DNA from: Luteolibacter arcticus
GTDB taxonomy: Bacteria > Verrucomicrobiota > Verrucomicrobiia > Verrucomicrobiales > Akkermansiaceae
Reading direction: 5' to 3'
Assembly (NCBI RefSeq): GCF_025950235.1
Contig: NZ_JAPDDT010000001.1
Span: 1-64,000, forward strand
Length of the DNA stretch: 64,000 nt
The notes under the pieces were generated by a model. It had not been told where the DNA came from. It did no database searches and saw nothing but the letters and a program-made list of their open reading frames with translations. Position numbers and translations under genes: made by a program. Below, in pieces: positions 30,929 through 39,466 of this stretch; position 1 is the first letter of the stretch; every line of letters starts with the position of its first letter.

Positions 30929-31109
30929 AATCGCCAATCATCATCTTCCAATTACCAATCGAACTGCCTGAAGAGAGAGGACAGCTGACGCCAGGTGCGG
31001 AGTCCCCAGGGAAGACCTGCCTGTCTTCGATGCGCGTGAATTGAGGAGCGAGCATCCTCATTCTTCCAAGCACTTCGATTGGTGATTGGAAGATTGATGA
31101 TTGGTGATT
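30929..31109. repeat. Fold-back element with 35-bp inverted arms
   Basis: The left arm (30929-30963, starting AATCGCCAATCATCATC) is matched by the reverse complement of the right arm (31074-31109), with only a few mismatches, around about 110 bp of unique sequence. The arms are built of CCAATCA-type words and are AT-richer than the genes. No open frame or known terminal repeat is seen. It is a non-coding MITE-like or fold-back repeat of unknown origin. Confidence 0.6.
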
Positions 31110-31124
31110 CTCAGATGTTCCACG

Positions 31125-32477
31125 TCACTCCACTTCGTAGCGGAAAGGATCCTGGAACTTCTCGTCCGTCGTTACCGAGGTGTCGGTGAGGGTTTTCAGG
31201 AACGCAACCAGTGCTGCCTTTTGGGCATTGGTCAGGTTCAGCCGGCGGGGCTGGCCCGCGCCGGGGGCACCGGGGGGATTGCGGAGCGGTGGGGAGAGGT
31301 TCGGGTGGTTCACCACGCCGGTGCTGTAGAAGTCGACGACTTGCTCGAGCGTGGCGAAACGGCCGTCATGCATGTAGGGCGCGGTCAGCTCGATATTGCG
31401 CAGGGATGGCACCTTGAAGAGTCCTTCATCCTGCGGCAGGCCGGTGAGCGCTCCGACTCCCTTGTCGATGTAGGGGTTCTCCAGGCCGTTGTTGTTGATG
31501 GCATTGCCGGGTACGAAGTTGTCGCTGCCGTGGCATGCGACGCAGTTGCCCTGGCCATTGAAGATTTGCCGGCCTTGCTGCTCCTGTGCGGTGAAGTTCG
31601 TGAAGTTGAGAGGTACTCCCTGGTCATACTTCGACTGGCCCGAAGCGATCGATCTTACGAATTGTGCGAGTGCCCTTGAGATCCGGTTGCTGGTCACCGT
31701 GGCAGTGCCGAAGGCGTCCGTGAACAGCTCGGCGTAGAAGGGCTCGGCGGAAAGCCGGGTGACTAACAGGTCGAGCGTCATGCCCATCTCCACGCTGTTC
31801 TGGATCGGCTGGAGGACCTGGTCTTCCAAGGTGGCGGCGCGCTCATCCCAGAAGAAGTTCTCCCGCAGGTAGTACTTCGCGTTGGTCAGTCCCATCGAGT
31901 TGCGGCCGGTCAATCCCCCCTCGAAGCCGACGCTGAATTGCCGTGGGTCCGAGTAGCCGTGTGCGGCCTGGTGGCACGAGGAGCAGGAGACGGTCTGGTT
32001 TGCCGACAGCCGCTTGTCGTAGAAGAGCGCCCGGCCGAGCGTCGCTCCGGCATTGGTGGTCGGGTTGGCGGCCGGGGTGTTGTCCTGGCCGCGGATGAGC
32101 TGGGTGAGCAGGTGCGGCGGCAGCGCCGGATTGGCGTAGTTGGCTAACGTCGCGGGCAGTAGCAGGGCGGAATCCGCGTCGGACGTCACTGCCTCGGCTT
32201 CGTCGGAGTTCAGGCGGAAAAAGCGCTGCGATCCTTCAATCGGCATGGGGATGCGCAGGAAGCCATTGAAGACCCGGTGGGTGGCTCCATTGGTCCAGCC
32301 GCCAAGGTGATCGGAGGTCTGGACGCGCCAGGCGTGGTTGCCGGGATCCTGGACTTCGAGGACGAATTGGTTGCCCTCGTGGCGTGCTTCCACCGCGGCC
32401 GACTCGGCGGCGACTTGCAAGGGCACCTGGGCGGCGGCAGGGAGGGCGGTGACTGCGAAAAGGAGGAGCTTCTTCAC
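31125..32477 (-). CDS. Di-haem cytochrome c peroxidase / MauG family protein
   Basis: This periplasmic protein of 450 residues has two haem c motifs, CSSCH (165-169) and CVACH (312-316). The conserved tryptophan/arginine segments (NFFWDERAATLEDQVLQPI; FKVPSLRNIELTAPYMHDGRFATLEQVVDFY) are those of bacterial cytochrome c peroxidases, which reduce hydrogen peroxide with electrons from small cytochromes. The GTG start at 32477 opens a signal peptide ending PAAAQ. Residues about 25-90 form an extra N-terminal module with WRVQTSDHLGGW...RFFRLN, usually found at the C-terminus of verrucomicrobial secreted proteins. No obvious partner is next to it. Confidence 0.9.
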   Translation of the reverse strand: MKKLLLFAVTALPAAAQVPLQVAAESAAVEARHEGNQFVLEVQDPGNHAWRVQTSDHLGGWTNGATHRVFNGFLRIPMPIEGSQRFFRLNSDEAEAVTSDADSALLLPATLANYANPALPPHLLTQLIRGQDNTPAANPTTNAGATLGRALFYDKRLSANQTVSCSSCHQAAHGYSDPRQFSVGFEGGLTGRNSMGLTNAKYYLRENFFWDERAATLEDQVLQPIQNSVEMGMTLDLLVTRLSAEPFYAELFTDAFGTATVTSNRISRALAQFVRSIASGQSKYDQGVPLNFTNFTAQEQQGRQIFNGQGNCVACHGSDNFVPGNAINNNGLENPYIDKGVGALTGLPQDEGLFKVPSLRNIELTAPYMHDGRFATLEQVVDFYSTGVVNHPNLSPPLRNPPGAPGAGQPRRLNLTNAQKAALVAFLKTLTDTSVTTDEKFQDPFRYEVE

Positions 32478-32588
32478 GGTGTCAGCGAAGCCCCGGATCC
32501 ACCGACACGGCGAGGAACTTTACCTTTCCTTCACACCCGGGCGGCGACTTTTACCTTCGCCTAACGCACGGCTGCCGCCGTGTGGGTT

Positions 32589-34829
32589 TTACGGCTTGTT
32601 GGCCAAGCGCTTGTCGAGCTCGGGATCCGGCTGGGCACCGCGCTCCATGGCCATCTGGTAGTACTCGCGTCCCTGCTTCTTCTTGCCCTGCTTCGCGTAG
32701 AGGTAGGCGAGATTGAAGTAGGAATCCGACATCGCGTCGTCGAAGTTGATCGCCGCCTTGAATTCCTTCTCGGCCTCTTCTTCCTGACCGAGGTCGAAGC
32801 ACAGCTTGCCGAGGACCACGCGACCTTCGGCGTGGGTCGGGGCGAGGGTCACGCTGCGCTTGAGAGCTTCCTGAGCCTCGCCGTAGTCACCGGTCCGCAT
32901 CAGCGAGAGGCCGAGCATGCGGTGTGCATACGGATTGTTGCTGTCGATGACGGTGGCGTTGCGGAAGACCTTGGCGGCGTCCTGCGGCTCTTTCAGGTGC
33001 AGGTGGACCACGCCCAGCTTGCACATGGTGCCGGTGTCGCCGGGATTCTGGTCGAGCACCATCTCGAACAGCTCGCGGCTCGATTGGTAACGACCGGCCA
33101 CGAAGGCGCGGGTCGAGGCGTCGATGAAGGGGCGATTGCCGCCTTCAAGTTCGGCGATGCTGGCATCCACCTCGGGCTGTGAGCGCGCCCCCGGGTAGGT
33201 GAACTCGTCATCAACGCTGCGGTCCTTGACTAGCTCCGCCTCTTGCGGGCTGAGCACCATCTCGGTGCCTTTGAAGAGTTCGAACGCTTCCTTGATCTTG
33301 TCGTCCTTCTCGGCCTTGGCACCGACGGCATCGACCAACAGCTCGGCCGATTGGCGGCGGCGCTCCTGGATGCGGATCTGCTTCTGGATGATGGCACGCA
33401 GCATCTCCGCCTCGGCGGGATCGGCGTCCTTCGCGGCAAGGGCGGCCGTTTCGGAGCGGAGGCGGCGTTCCAGATCGGCGATGCGCTGGTCCTGTGCCGT
33501 CTTCTCGCGCTTGAAGGCATTGATGTTGTCCTTGGCCAAGGCGAGGTCGCGCATGGCCTCGATCAACTCGTCCTGGGTGGCGTTGTGATCCTTGTTCAGG
33601 CGGGTCACCGTTTCATTGGCCTCCCGCAACTGGCGGGCGAGATCCATATTCTGGTCGATGACCTTCTGAATCCGGTCGCCGTCCTCGCTGGCGAGCAGGG
33701 CCTTCATGTGGTCGCGTTCGCGCAGCAGGTTGTCGCGCTCGTCGCGCAGCACCTCATGGTCCTTCTTCAAGGACGCGAGGTCGCTCTCGAGGCCGAGGAT
33801 CCGCTGGTTGGCGCGATCGAGTTCGTCGTTCTTGCCGCGCAGTTCATCCTGCATGGCGCGGAGCTGCTTCTGCTGGCCGGCGATGACGTCGTTCTGGACC
33901 TTGCGTTCCTGGTCCAGATTGCGCTCAAGGTCGGAGGCCTTCTGGGCGAGTCGGCCGCGTTCGACATTGAGGGCTTCGGCCTGCTCGCGGGCCTGGCGGG
34001 TCTCCTGCTGGCTTTGGGAAAGGGCCTGGCCGAGAGCGGCCCTCTGGCGCTCGGTGTCTTGCAGGCGATTGGCAAGGTTGCGCATCTCCTCCTGCATCGG
34101 CTGCTCGGCGAAGCGGGCGCGCAGCTTCGCGAGCTCATCGTGGGCGCGCTTGAGTTCCGCTTGGGCCAAGTCGCGCTGCTTCGCCATGTCGCGGGAACGA
34201 GACGCCTCACGGTCGGCGGAGCTTGGATTCGGGTTCGGGTTCTGACTTTGGTTCTGAGGCTTGTTCGCGGCGGCCAAGTCCGACTGCAGCTCCTTCACCC
34301 GGTTCTCCAGCTCGGCGATCCGGCGGGTCTCCAAGGTCTCGACTTCGCGAGCGGGCTGCACGGGGGCTGCCGGGATGCCGTTGTTGAGCGGCATCGGCGC
34401 GGCACCTTCGATGAAGCCGGTTTTGGCACCCCCTTCCAGCTCGGCGATCTTGTCGTTCTTGCGCTTGTTTTCTTCCAGCGCCAGCGGCCCGACCAGGTCG
34501 ATGATCTCCTGGGTCTTGGCCTTGCGACCCTTCACCATGTCCGGCTTCCAGAGGGGGTAGTAGGAGGAAACGCTTCCAAAGAGCTCGCGGGCCCGCATCA
34601 ATTTTTCGAGGGCCTCCGCGTGTTTCTTCTCGGCCTGCAGCTTCTCGGCATCGCGGGACAGCAACCAGCCTTGGAAGTAGACGTCGGACGGATCGAAATT
34701 CGCCGGGGCGTCCTTGCTCGGGGTCAGCGGACCGGGCAGTTCCTGGGACGTGGCGGAGAGTCCGGCCATGCCCAAGGCACAGGCCAACAGTCCGGCGCGG
34801 TTGGGAAAACGGAAGCGGCTCCGAGTCAT
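32589..34829 (-). CDS. Exported TPR protein with long central coiled coil
   Basis: The 746-residue product has a Sec signal (AGLLACALGMAGLSATSQ). An N-terminal helical segment with a TPR-like pair follows (YFQGWLLSRDAEKLQAEKKHAEALEKLMRAREL). A very long coiled coil spans about 165-480, rich in R/E/Q/A heptads with LQD, LRxKNDELDRANQRILGLESDLASLKKD and similar. The C-terminal TPR domain covers about 560-740 (TGTMCKLGVVHLHLKEPQDAAKVFRNATVID; AHRMLGLSLMRTGDYGEAQEALKRSVTLAP). Such a rod with binding ends suggests a periplasmic scaffold. I cannot name the family. A hairpin without a T-run lies just downstream (about 32567-32584). Confidence 0.75.
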   Translation of the reverse strand: MTRSRFRFPNRAGLLACALGMAGLSATSQELPGPLTPSKDAPANFDPSDVYFQGWLLSRDAEKLQAEKKHAEALEKLMRARELFGSVSSYYPLWKPDMVKGRKAKTQEIIDLVGPLALEENKRKNDKIAELEGGAKTGFIEGAAPMPLNNGIPAAPVQPAREVETLETRRIAELENRVKELQSDLAAANKPQNQSQNPNPNPSSADREASRSRDMAKQRDLAQAELKRAHDELAKLRARFAEQPMQEEMRNLANRLQDTERQRAALGQALSQSQQETRQAREQAEALNVERGRLAQKASDLERNLDQERKVQNDVIAGQQKQLRAMQDELRGKNDELDRANQRILGLESDLASLKKDHEVLRDERDNLLRERDHMKALLASEDGDRIQKVIDQNMDLARQLREANETVTRLNKDHNATQDELIEAMRDLALAKDNINAFKREKTAQDQRIADLERRLRSETAALAAKDADPAEAEMLRAIIQKQIRIQERRRQSAELLVDAVGAKAEKDDKIKEAFELFKGTEMVLSPQEAELVKDRSVDDEFTYPGARSQPEVDASIAELEGGNRPFIDASTRAFVAGRYQSSRELFEMVLDQNPGDTGTMCKLGVVHLHLKEPQDAAKVFRNATVIDSNNPYAHRMLGLSLMRTGDYGEAQEALKRSVTLAPTHAEGRVVLGKLCFDLGQEEEAEKEFKAAINFDDAMSDSYFNLAYLYAKQGKKKQGREYYQMAMERGAQPDPELDKRLANKP

Positions 34830-34933
34830 AGGGCGCGCACGCTAGAAAAGCCGGTTCCTTTCAGCAAGGGGGAAATCGGGGCCGTTAGAGGGTTTACGTA
34901 GTCGTGCAAATCCTTGGTAGTCACATGGTCATC

Positions 34934-35584
34934 TTACCCGCGGAGCAATTTCTCCGGCACCTCGATCACGCGGTCGCCGGGGGCGACGAAGAACCGGTCG
35001 TCCTGTTCGCGGTCCACGATGGCTCCGCCGGTGAAGGTGCCAAAGGAGGGGAGGACGAGGACGTTCCGGCGCTGCAGGAAGCAGGGCAGGCGGAGCGAGG
35101 TGCGCTTGCCATCGGCAATCTTGGCGACCGGGTGCCAGTGGGCGGCGACTACCGGCCGGTCGTCCGGGGCGTCGGCCGGATCGTGAACGAGATGGACCCC
35201 GGCGTGCTCCACCGAGTCGACGGCGGTCAGCCAGTGGGGGAGGCGGGCGATCTTGCGATCGTGATTGCCCAGCACCAGCTCCACGGGCAGGCCGACTGTG
35301 AATAACCACGTTTCCAGCAAACGTTCGATCTCGATTGAAAGCCCGGCGGGAGAATGGAAAAGGTCGCCATTGATCACGATACGCGTGGCCTGGACTTGTT
35401 CACAAAGTGTTCCCAATCGATTCAGATCTGCATTGCTGTCGCCCTCTGGAACGGCGAGTCCTTTTGCTTGAAACGCGGTCGCTTTGCCGAGGTGGAGGTC
35501 GGCTACCACCAGGGTTCGATCCTGGAGTAGGAGGGCCTTGCCGGGGAGGAGTTGGAGCGTTTGATTGAAGTGGTCCAGGGTCAC
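34934..35584 (-). CDS. pdeM: Ligase-associated DNA damage response endonuclease PdeM
   Basis: PdeM is a metallophosphoesterase of the LigD/LHR-associated repair set found next to an ATP-dependent ligase, exonuclease and helicase in many bacteria. The 216 residues show the calcineurin-type metal ligands in order: VADLHLGK, NGDLFHS, LGNHDR and AAHWHPV. The characteristic FGTFTGGA is near the end. Translation starts at GTG (35584), overlapping the helicase stop (GTGA), so the two are translationally coupled. The ligase and exonuclease genes of the full set are not in the window. Confidence 0.88.
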   Translation of the reverse strand: MTLDHFNQTLQLLPGKALLLQDRTLVVADLHLGKATAFQAKGLAVPEGDSNADLNRLGTLCEQVQATRIVINGDLFHSPAGLSIEIERLLETWLFTVGLPVELVLGNHDRKIARLPHWLTAVDSVEHAGVHLVHDPADAPDDRPVVAAHWHPVAKIADGKRTSLRLPCFLQRRNVLVLPSFGTFTGGAIVDREQDDRFFVAPGDRVIEVPEKLLRG

Positions 35585-37998
35585 TTGTTGGCGGCTTGTT
35601 CTAGCTCTTGGAGCATTTGTTCAAATTGATGGGCGGGATCACCGGCCGGCATGGTGGCGAAGAATTGCTCAGCCCAGAGAGGGAATGCCATCGGAGTTAG
35701 ATGCGGCGTTTCGATCAATCGTATGGGGCGTTGCTGGAGATCGAGGAGCGACTCACGGAGCCTGCTGAATTCGAGCTGCTTCTCCAAGATTTCCCGCTGG
35801 GACTGGAGAAGGAGGAGGTTGTTCGGATCGTAGCGCTCCAGCACTTCGAAAAGCAGGCGCGAACTCGATTGAAGCTCTCGTTGGCCTTGCTGTTGACGGC
35901 CGGGGAGTTGCTGGAGGATGAGGCCAGCGACGCGCGCGACCTGATGAAATTGCCGACGAGCCAGCTCCGCCGTGTTGAGGCAGGCGATCACGTCCTCCAA
36001 AAGGTTCTCAATCGATAGATTCAAACGAATGATTTCCTCGCTGAGGTGGAGGCCGCGGGTGGCGGTGAGGCAGAAGCCGTAGTCGTTCTGGGTAACGGCG
36101 ACGCTCTGATTCAAACGGAGGCGATAGGCCATCAGGGCACCAAGTCCTTCGTGAACCAAGCGCCCGGCCAAGGGGTAAACAAACAGGTGTTCACTTCCTT
36201 TTGACCGGGTGTGTTCAACCAGCAGGGTCCGGTCGTCGGGGAGCGCCGACCAGCGGCGCTGGATTTCCAGGATGGGAGCGACCGCTTTCATTTCGGGCGA
36301 TGCCGGGCCCTCGCCGCGGAGGCGGGCAGCCATGGCATGGGCGAGTTCGGTGGAGAGCGGCATCTTGTTTCCGCCCCAGATGGCGACGTTTCCCTTGGCG
36401 TCGCGCTTGGCGGCCCGGACGGTGGCGATGCGCTGGTGGAAGCGAACCAGCTCCAGCTTGCGGCCGGCGAAGATGAGCAGGTTGCCGGGTTTCAAACGGC
36501 TGATGAATCCCTCTTCCACGGTGCCGAGGGTCTGGCCGCTGGCGAAGCGGACGCTGACATGGGCATCGGCCGAGATCGTGCCGATGGACATGCGGTGCTG
36601 CTGGATCAGGCGCTTGTCGTCAACGGTGAAACGACCGTTTTCGACCCGTGCCTTGCGGTACCGCGGGTAGGCGGCGAGGGCGCGACCTCCGCTAGAGATG
36701 AAGCCGAGGCACCAGTCCCATTCGGTGTCAGTCAGGTCGCGATAGGCGTGAGTGGACTGGATTTCGCTCCGCATCGCGTCCGGCTCGAAGGGCTCGCCAA
36801 TGGCGCAGGTGACGAGGTGCTGGACGAGCACGTCGAGCGGCTTGAGCAGGGGGCGGCGGGCCTCGATGTGGCGGGCGCGGGCGGCGTCGCGAGCGGCTGC
36901 GAATTCCACCAGCTCCATTGCGTGGGTGGGCACTCCGAGCACCCGGGAGACCTTTCCCGGCTGGTGGCCCGAGCGACCGGCGCGCTGGAGCAGGCGGGCG
37001 ATCCCCTTCGGCGAGCCGACCTGGATGACTTGATCGACCGGCGAGAAGTCCACCCCCAGATCAAGCGACGAGGTGCAGACGACGCAGCGCAGCCGGCCCT
37101 CGCGGAGGCCTTGCTCGACCTTTTCCCGCTCGGCGCGATCCAGCGAGCCGTGGTGCATGGCCATCACCTCGGCCCAATCCGGCTTGAGCGACAGCAGCTC
37201 TTGGAACCACAGCTCGGTCTGGGAGCGGGTGTTGGTGAAGAGCAGGGTGGACCTGGCCTTTTCCAACTCCCGCACCACTTGCTTTGCGAGGCGGGTGCCG
37301 AGGTGGCCGGACCACGGGAAGCGGTCGATTTCCTTCGGAATGAGGGTGTCGATGCGGATCTCCTTTTTCAGGTCCGCGGAGACGGTGACTGCGCCTTCGG
37401 CGGCGGTGCCAAGCAGGACCTCGCGGGCCTCATCGAGGTTTCCGAGGGTGGCGGAGAGGCCCCAGATCCGGAGTTCGGGAAACCAAGCTCGCAGGCGGGC
37501 GAGGCACAGCTCGGTCTGGACGCCGCGCTTGGTGCCGAGCAGCTCGTGCCATTCGTCCACGATCACGGCGCGGAGCCCGGCGAGCTTTTGGCGAGTGTCG
37601 TCGTGCGTGAGCATCAGCGACAGGCTTTCCGGCGTGGTGACGAGGCCGAAGGGCAAGCGCTTTCTGAGCCGGGCGCGGATGGCGGACGAGGTGTCGCCGG
37701 TGCGGGCTTCCACCGGAAGCTGCGGCGCGAGGATTTCCAGAGGTTCGCGGAGGGAGCGGAGGGTGTCTTGGGCGAGGGCCCGGAGGGGGGTCAGCCAGAC
37801 GACCGAGCAACCGTCCGGCTTCTCCTTGAGGGCCTCGGCGACCGGCCCGAGCCACACTGCGAGGGTTTTCCCTTGGCCGGTGGGGGCGTGGAGCAGGCCG
37901 GATTTGCCGGCGGCGTAGGCTTTCCACGTTTCCTTCTGAAAAGGAAACGACCTCCAGCCGCGCTGCTTGAAGAAGGGCTGGAGGGGATCGGTGGGCAT
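35581..37998 (-). CDS. Ligase-associated DNA damage response DEXH-box helicase (Lhr-like)
   Basis: The 805-residue superfamily 2 helicase has a Q-motif-like start (RSFPFQKETWKA). Motif I is APTGQGKT, Ia is TPLRALAQDT, II is VDEWHE, III is SATLGN, and the C-terminal RecA lobe has SSLDLGVDF and QRAGRSGHQPG. It belongs to the Lhr-related family whose genes accompany an ATP-dependent DNA ligase, PdeM and an exonuclease, and is thought to act in DNA repair. The C-terminal half carries the Lhr-type winged-helix and beta-barrel regions. It is the first gene of a two-gene unit with pdeM. Confidence 0.88.
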   Translation of the reverse strand: MPTDPLQPFFKQRGWRSFPFQKETWKAYAAGKSGLLHAPTGQGKTLAVWLGPVAEALKEKPDGCSVVWLTPLRALAQDTLRSLREPLEILAPQLPVEARTGDTSSAIRARLRKRLPFGLVTTPESLSLMLTHDDTRQKLAGLRAVIVDEWHELLGTKRGVQTELCLARLRAWFPELRIWGLSATLGNLDEAREVLLGTAAEGAVTVSADLKKEIRIDTLIPKEIDRFPWSGHLGTRLAKQVVRELEKARSTLLFTNTRSQTELWFQELLSLKPDWAEVMAMHHGSLDRAEREKVEQGLREGRLRCVVCTSSLDLGVDFSPVDQVIQVGSPKGIARLLQRAGRSGHQPGKVSRVLGVPTHAMELVEFAAARDAARARHIEARRPLLKPLDVLVQHLVTCAIGEPFEPDAMRSEIQSTHAYRDLTDTEWDWCLGFISSGGRALAAYPRYRKARVENGRFTVDDKRLIQQHRMSIGTISADAHVSVRFASGQTLGTVEEGFISRLKPGNLLIFAGRKLELVRFHQRIATVRAAKRDAKGNVAIWGGNKMPLSTELAHAMAARLRGEGPASPEMKAVAPILEIQRRWSALPDDRTLLVEHTRSKGSEHLFVYPLAGRLVHEGLGALMAYRLRLNQSVAVTQNDYGFCLTATRGLHLSEEIIRLNLSIENLLEDVIACLNTAELARRQFHQVARVAGLILQQLPGRQQQGQRELQSSSRLLFEVLERYDPNNLLLLQSQREILEKQLEFSRLRESLLDLQQRPIRLIETPHLTPMAFPLWAEQFFATMPAGDPAHQFEQMLQELEQAANK

Positions 37999-38009
37999 TG
38001 GTGGGCGTC

Positions 38010-38048
38010 AAAAAGGGCACCCATCCATCCGGGATGCGGTGCCCTGGG
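38010..38048 (-). terminator. Intrinsic terminator (minus strand) after the DUF5362-like gene
   Basis: Read on the minus strand, AGGGCACC pairs with GGTGCCCT, with an inner CATCC/GGATG stem, and is followed by five T residues (38014-38010). It separates the small membrane protein from the helicase-pdeM unit. Confidence 0.75.
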
Positions 38049-38083
38049 AATCAGCACGGGGAACCGGCCGCCGCAAGTGCCGG

Positions 38084-38575
38084 TTACTTGCTCAATGCTG
38101 CTGCGGAGGCGACGCCCGCGATGATCACGAGGACAAAACCGACCAACATCAGTCCCAAGGAAATCAGGAGCACGATGCCGACGAATTTCCAGAAGCCGCG
38201 CTGTTCTTCGAGCGCCTGTTCGAGATCCGCGGCAGACCGGGTGGACATGAGGCGCAGGATCGAGGTGCCGTATTTCCAGAGCTTCACCGCAGGGAAAAGA
38301 TACATCAGGGACATCGCGATGTAGAACAGCCCGACGACGGTCTGGATCCAGCCGAGTCCGGCAGCGGCGGAGCGGCTCATGCCGCCGATGGCACCGCCGG
38401 CAATCATCATCAGGCCGGCGAGGATCATGAAGCCCGCGAAGACGAATCCCATCACGGAACACAGCCGGACCCATGGCTTGGTGCCATTGAGAGCCTGGAT
38501 GACGCCAGGCGAGACTTGGCCGGTGGCGGTGGGGTAGGTGCTGCCGTAGGCGCCGGTCTGATAGGGATTGTCCAT
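38084..38575 (-). CDS. Small membrane protein, DUF5362-like
   Basis: The product has 163 residues starting MDNPYQTGAYG. A short glycine/proline-rich cytoplasmic start is followed by two hydrophobic segments (VMGFVFAGFMILAGLMMIAGGAIGG and VVGLFYIAMSLMYLFPAVKLW), an amphipathic link (SADLEQALEEQRGFWKFVG), and a third or fourth segment at the end (GIVLLISLGLMLVGFVLVIIAGVA). This plan and the NPYQ start match the DUF5362 family, whose function is unknown. The upstream in-frame ATG at 38590 is a less likely start. A terminator follows. Confidence 0.7.
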   Translation of the reverse strand: MDNPYQTGAYGSTYPTATGQVSPGVIQALNGTKPWVRLCSVMGFVFAGFMILAGLMMIAGGAIGGMSRSAAAGLGWIQTVVGLFYIAMSLMYLFPAVKLWKYGTSILRLMSTRSAADLEQALEEQRGFWKFVGIVLLISLGLMLVGFVLVIIAGVASAAALSK

Positions 38576-38623
38576 GATGCGGCCTATCAACCTTAACCGG
38601 GCACAAATGCCAAGCCGAGTTTG

Positions 38624-39466
38624 TTAGTCCGGCTTGGGCTCCCGGAGGACGACCGGGATCGGGTCCATCGACTTGCCGCCGGCGAGCACGCGGTGCGGGA
38701 AGGGGATTTCAATTCCTTCACGGTCGAAGGCTTCCTTGAGCCGCAGCGGCAGCTCGTTTTTCACCTTCAACACGTCCTCCTTGATCGTCCACGCGCCGAT
38801 CATGAAGTTGAGCGACGACTCGCCGAAGCCGTTGAACACGATGATCGTCTCCGGTTCATCGAGCACCGCGGGATGGTCGTCGGCCACCCCGCGCAGCACC
38901 CGCATCACCCGGTCGATCGACTCGGTGTAGGCCACGCCGATGGTCAGGTCGATGCGCCGGATCGGGTAGCGGGTCACCGTCACCACCGTGTTCTTTACCA
39001 GCATCTCGTTCGGGACCCGCACCGAGCGGTTGTCGAAGGTTCGCAGCGTGAGCGCCATCAGGCCGATCTCCTCGACGGTGCCGGTGATGTTTCCGACCTC
39101 GATGATGTCGCCCTTTTCAAAGGGGCGCTCGCCGACGATGAACAGGCCGGAGATGAGGTTCGACAGCGAGGTCTGAGAGGCGAAACCAATCGCCACGCCG
39201 GCGATGCCCGCGGCGCCGAGCACGGCGGCCAGATTGAAGCCGAACTCCTGTAGCACTGCTACCAGCACCATCAGGTAGCCGCCGTAGCGGACGATCCGCG
39301 CCAGCAAGTCGCCGCCTTGCTGGCCCAGCCGGTGGCGCAGCAACCGCGACAGGACCCCCGAGACCAGCAGGACCAGCGGGATGCCGGTCACCGCAATGAT
39401 CAGCGCCTTGGCCATCCGCTGGTAAGACGGATTGTCCCAGAACTCCCCAATCAGGTCGGCCAACAT
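38624..39466 (-). CDS. MscS-family small-conductance mechanosensitive channel
   Basis: MscS channels open under membrane tension to release solutes in hypo-osmotic shock. The ATG at 39466 gives 280 residues with two N-terminal helices and the pore helix TM3 (AAVLGAAGIAGVAIGFASQTSLSNLISGLFIV; the Gly/Ala-rich packing and the Gly hinge are visible). The beta domain (FEKGDIIEVGNITGTVEEIGLMALTLRTFDNRSVRVPN) and the C-terminal alpha/beta cage follow. The longer frame to 39886 is a shadow of the next gene. The start overlaps the stop of the DUF432-like gene (ATGA), so the two are co-translated. Confidence 0.92.
   Translation of the reverse strand: MLADLIGEFWDNPSYQRMAKALIIAVTGIPLVLLVSGVLSRLLRHRLGQQGGDLLARIVRYGGYLMVLVAVLQEFGFNLAAVLGAAGIAGVAIGFASQTSLSNLISGLFIVGERPFEKGDIIEVGNITGTVEEIGLMALTLRTFDNRSVRVPNEMLVKNTVVTVTRYPIRRIDLTIGVAYTESIDRVMRVLRGVADDHPAVLDEPETIIVFNGFGESSLNFMIGAWTIKEDVLKVKNELPLRLKEAFDREGIEIPFPHRVLAGGKSMDPIPVVLREPKPD

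Noticed and set aside
32567..32584. Terminator after the TPR/coiled-coil gene
   Set aside because: GCACGGC/GCCGTGTG-type stem without a T-run on the minus strand; too weak to list separately.
33243..34901. 552-codon plus-strand open frame
   Set aside because: Antisense to the exported TPR/coiled-coil gene; the coiled-coil heptads explain the open antisense frame.
36211..38124. 637-codon plus-strand open frame
   Set aside because: Antisense to the Lhr-like helicase, which has all helicase motifs.
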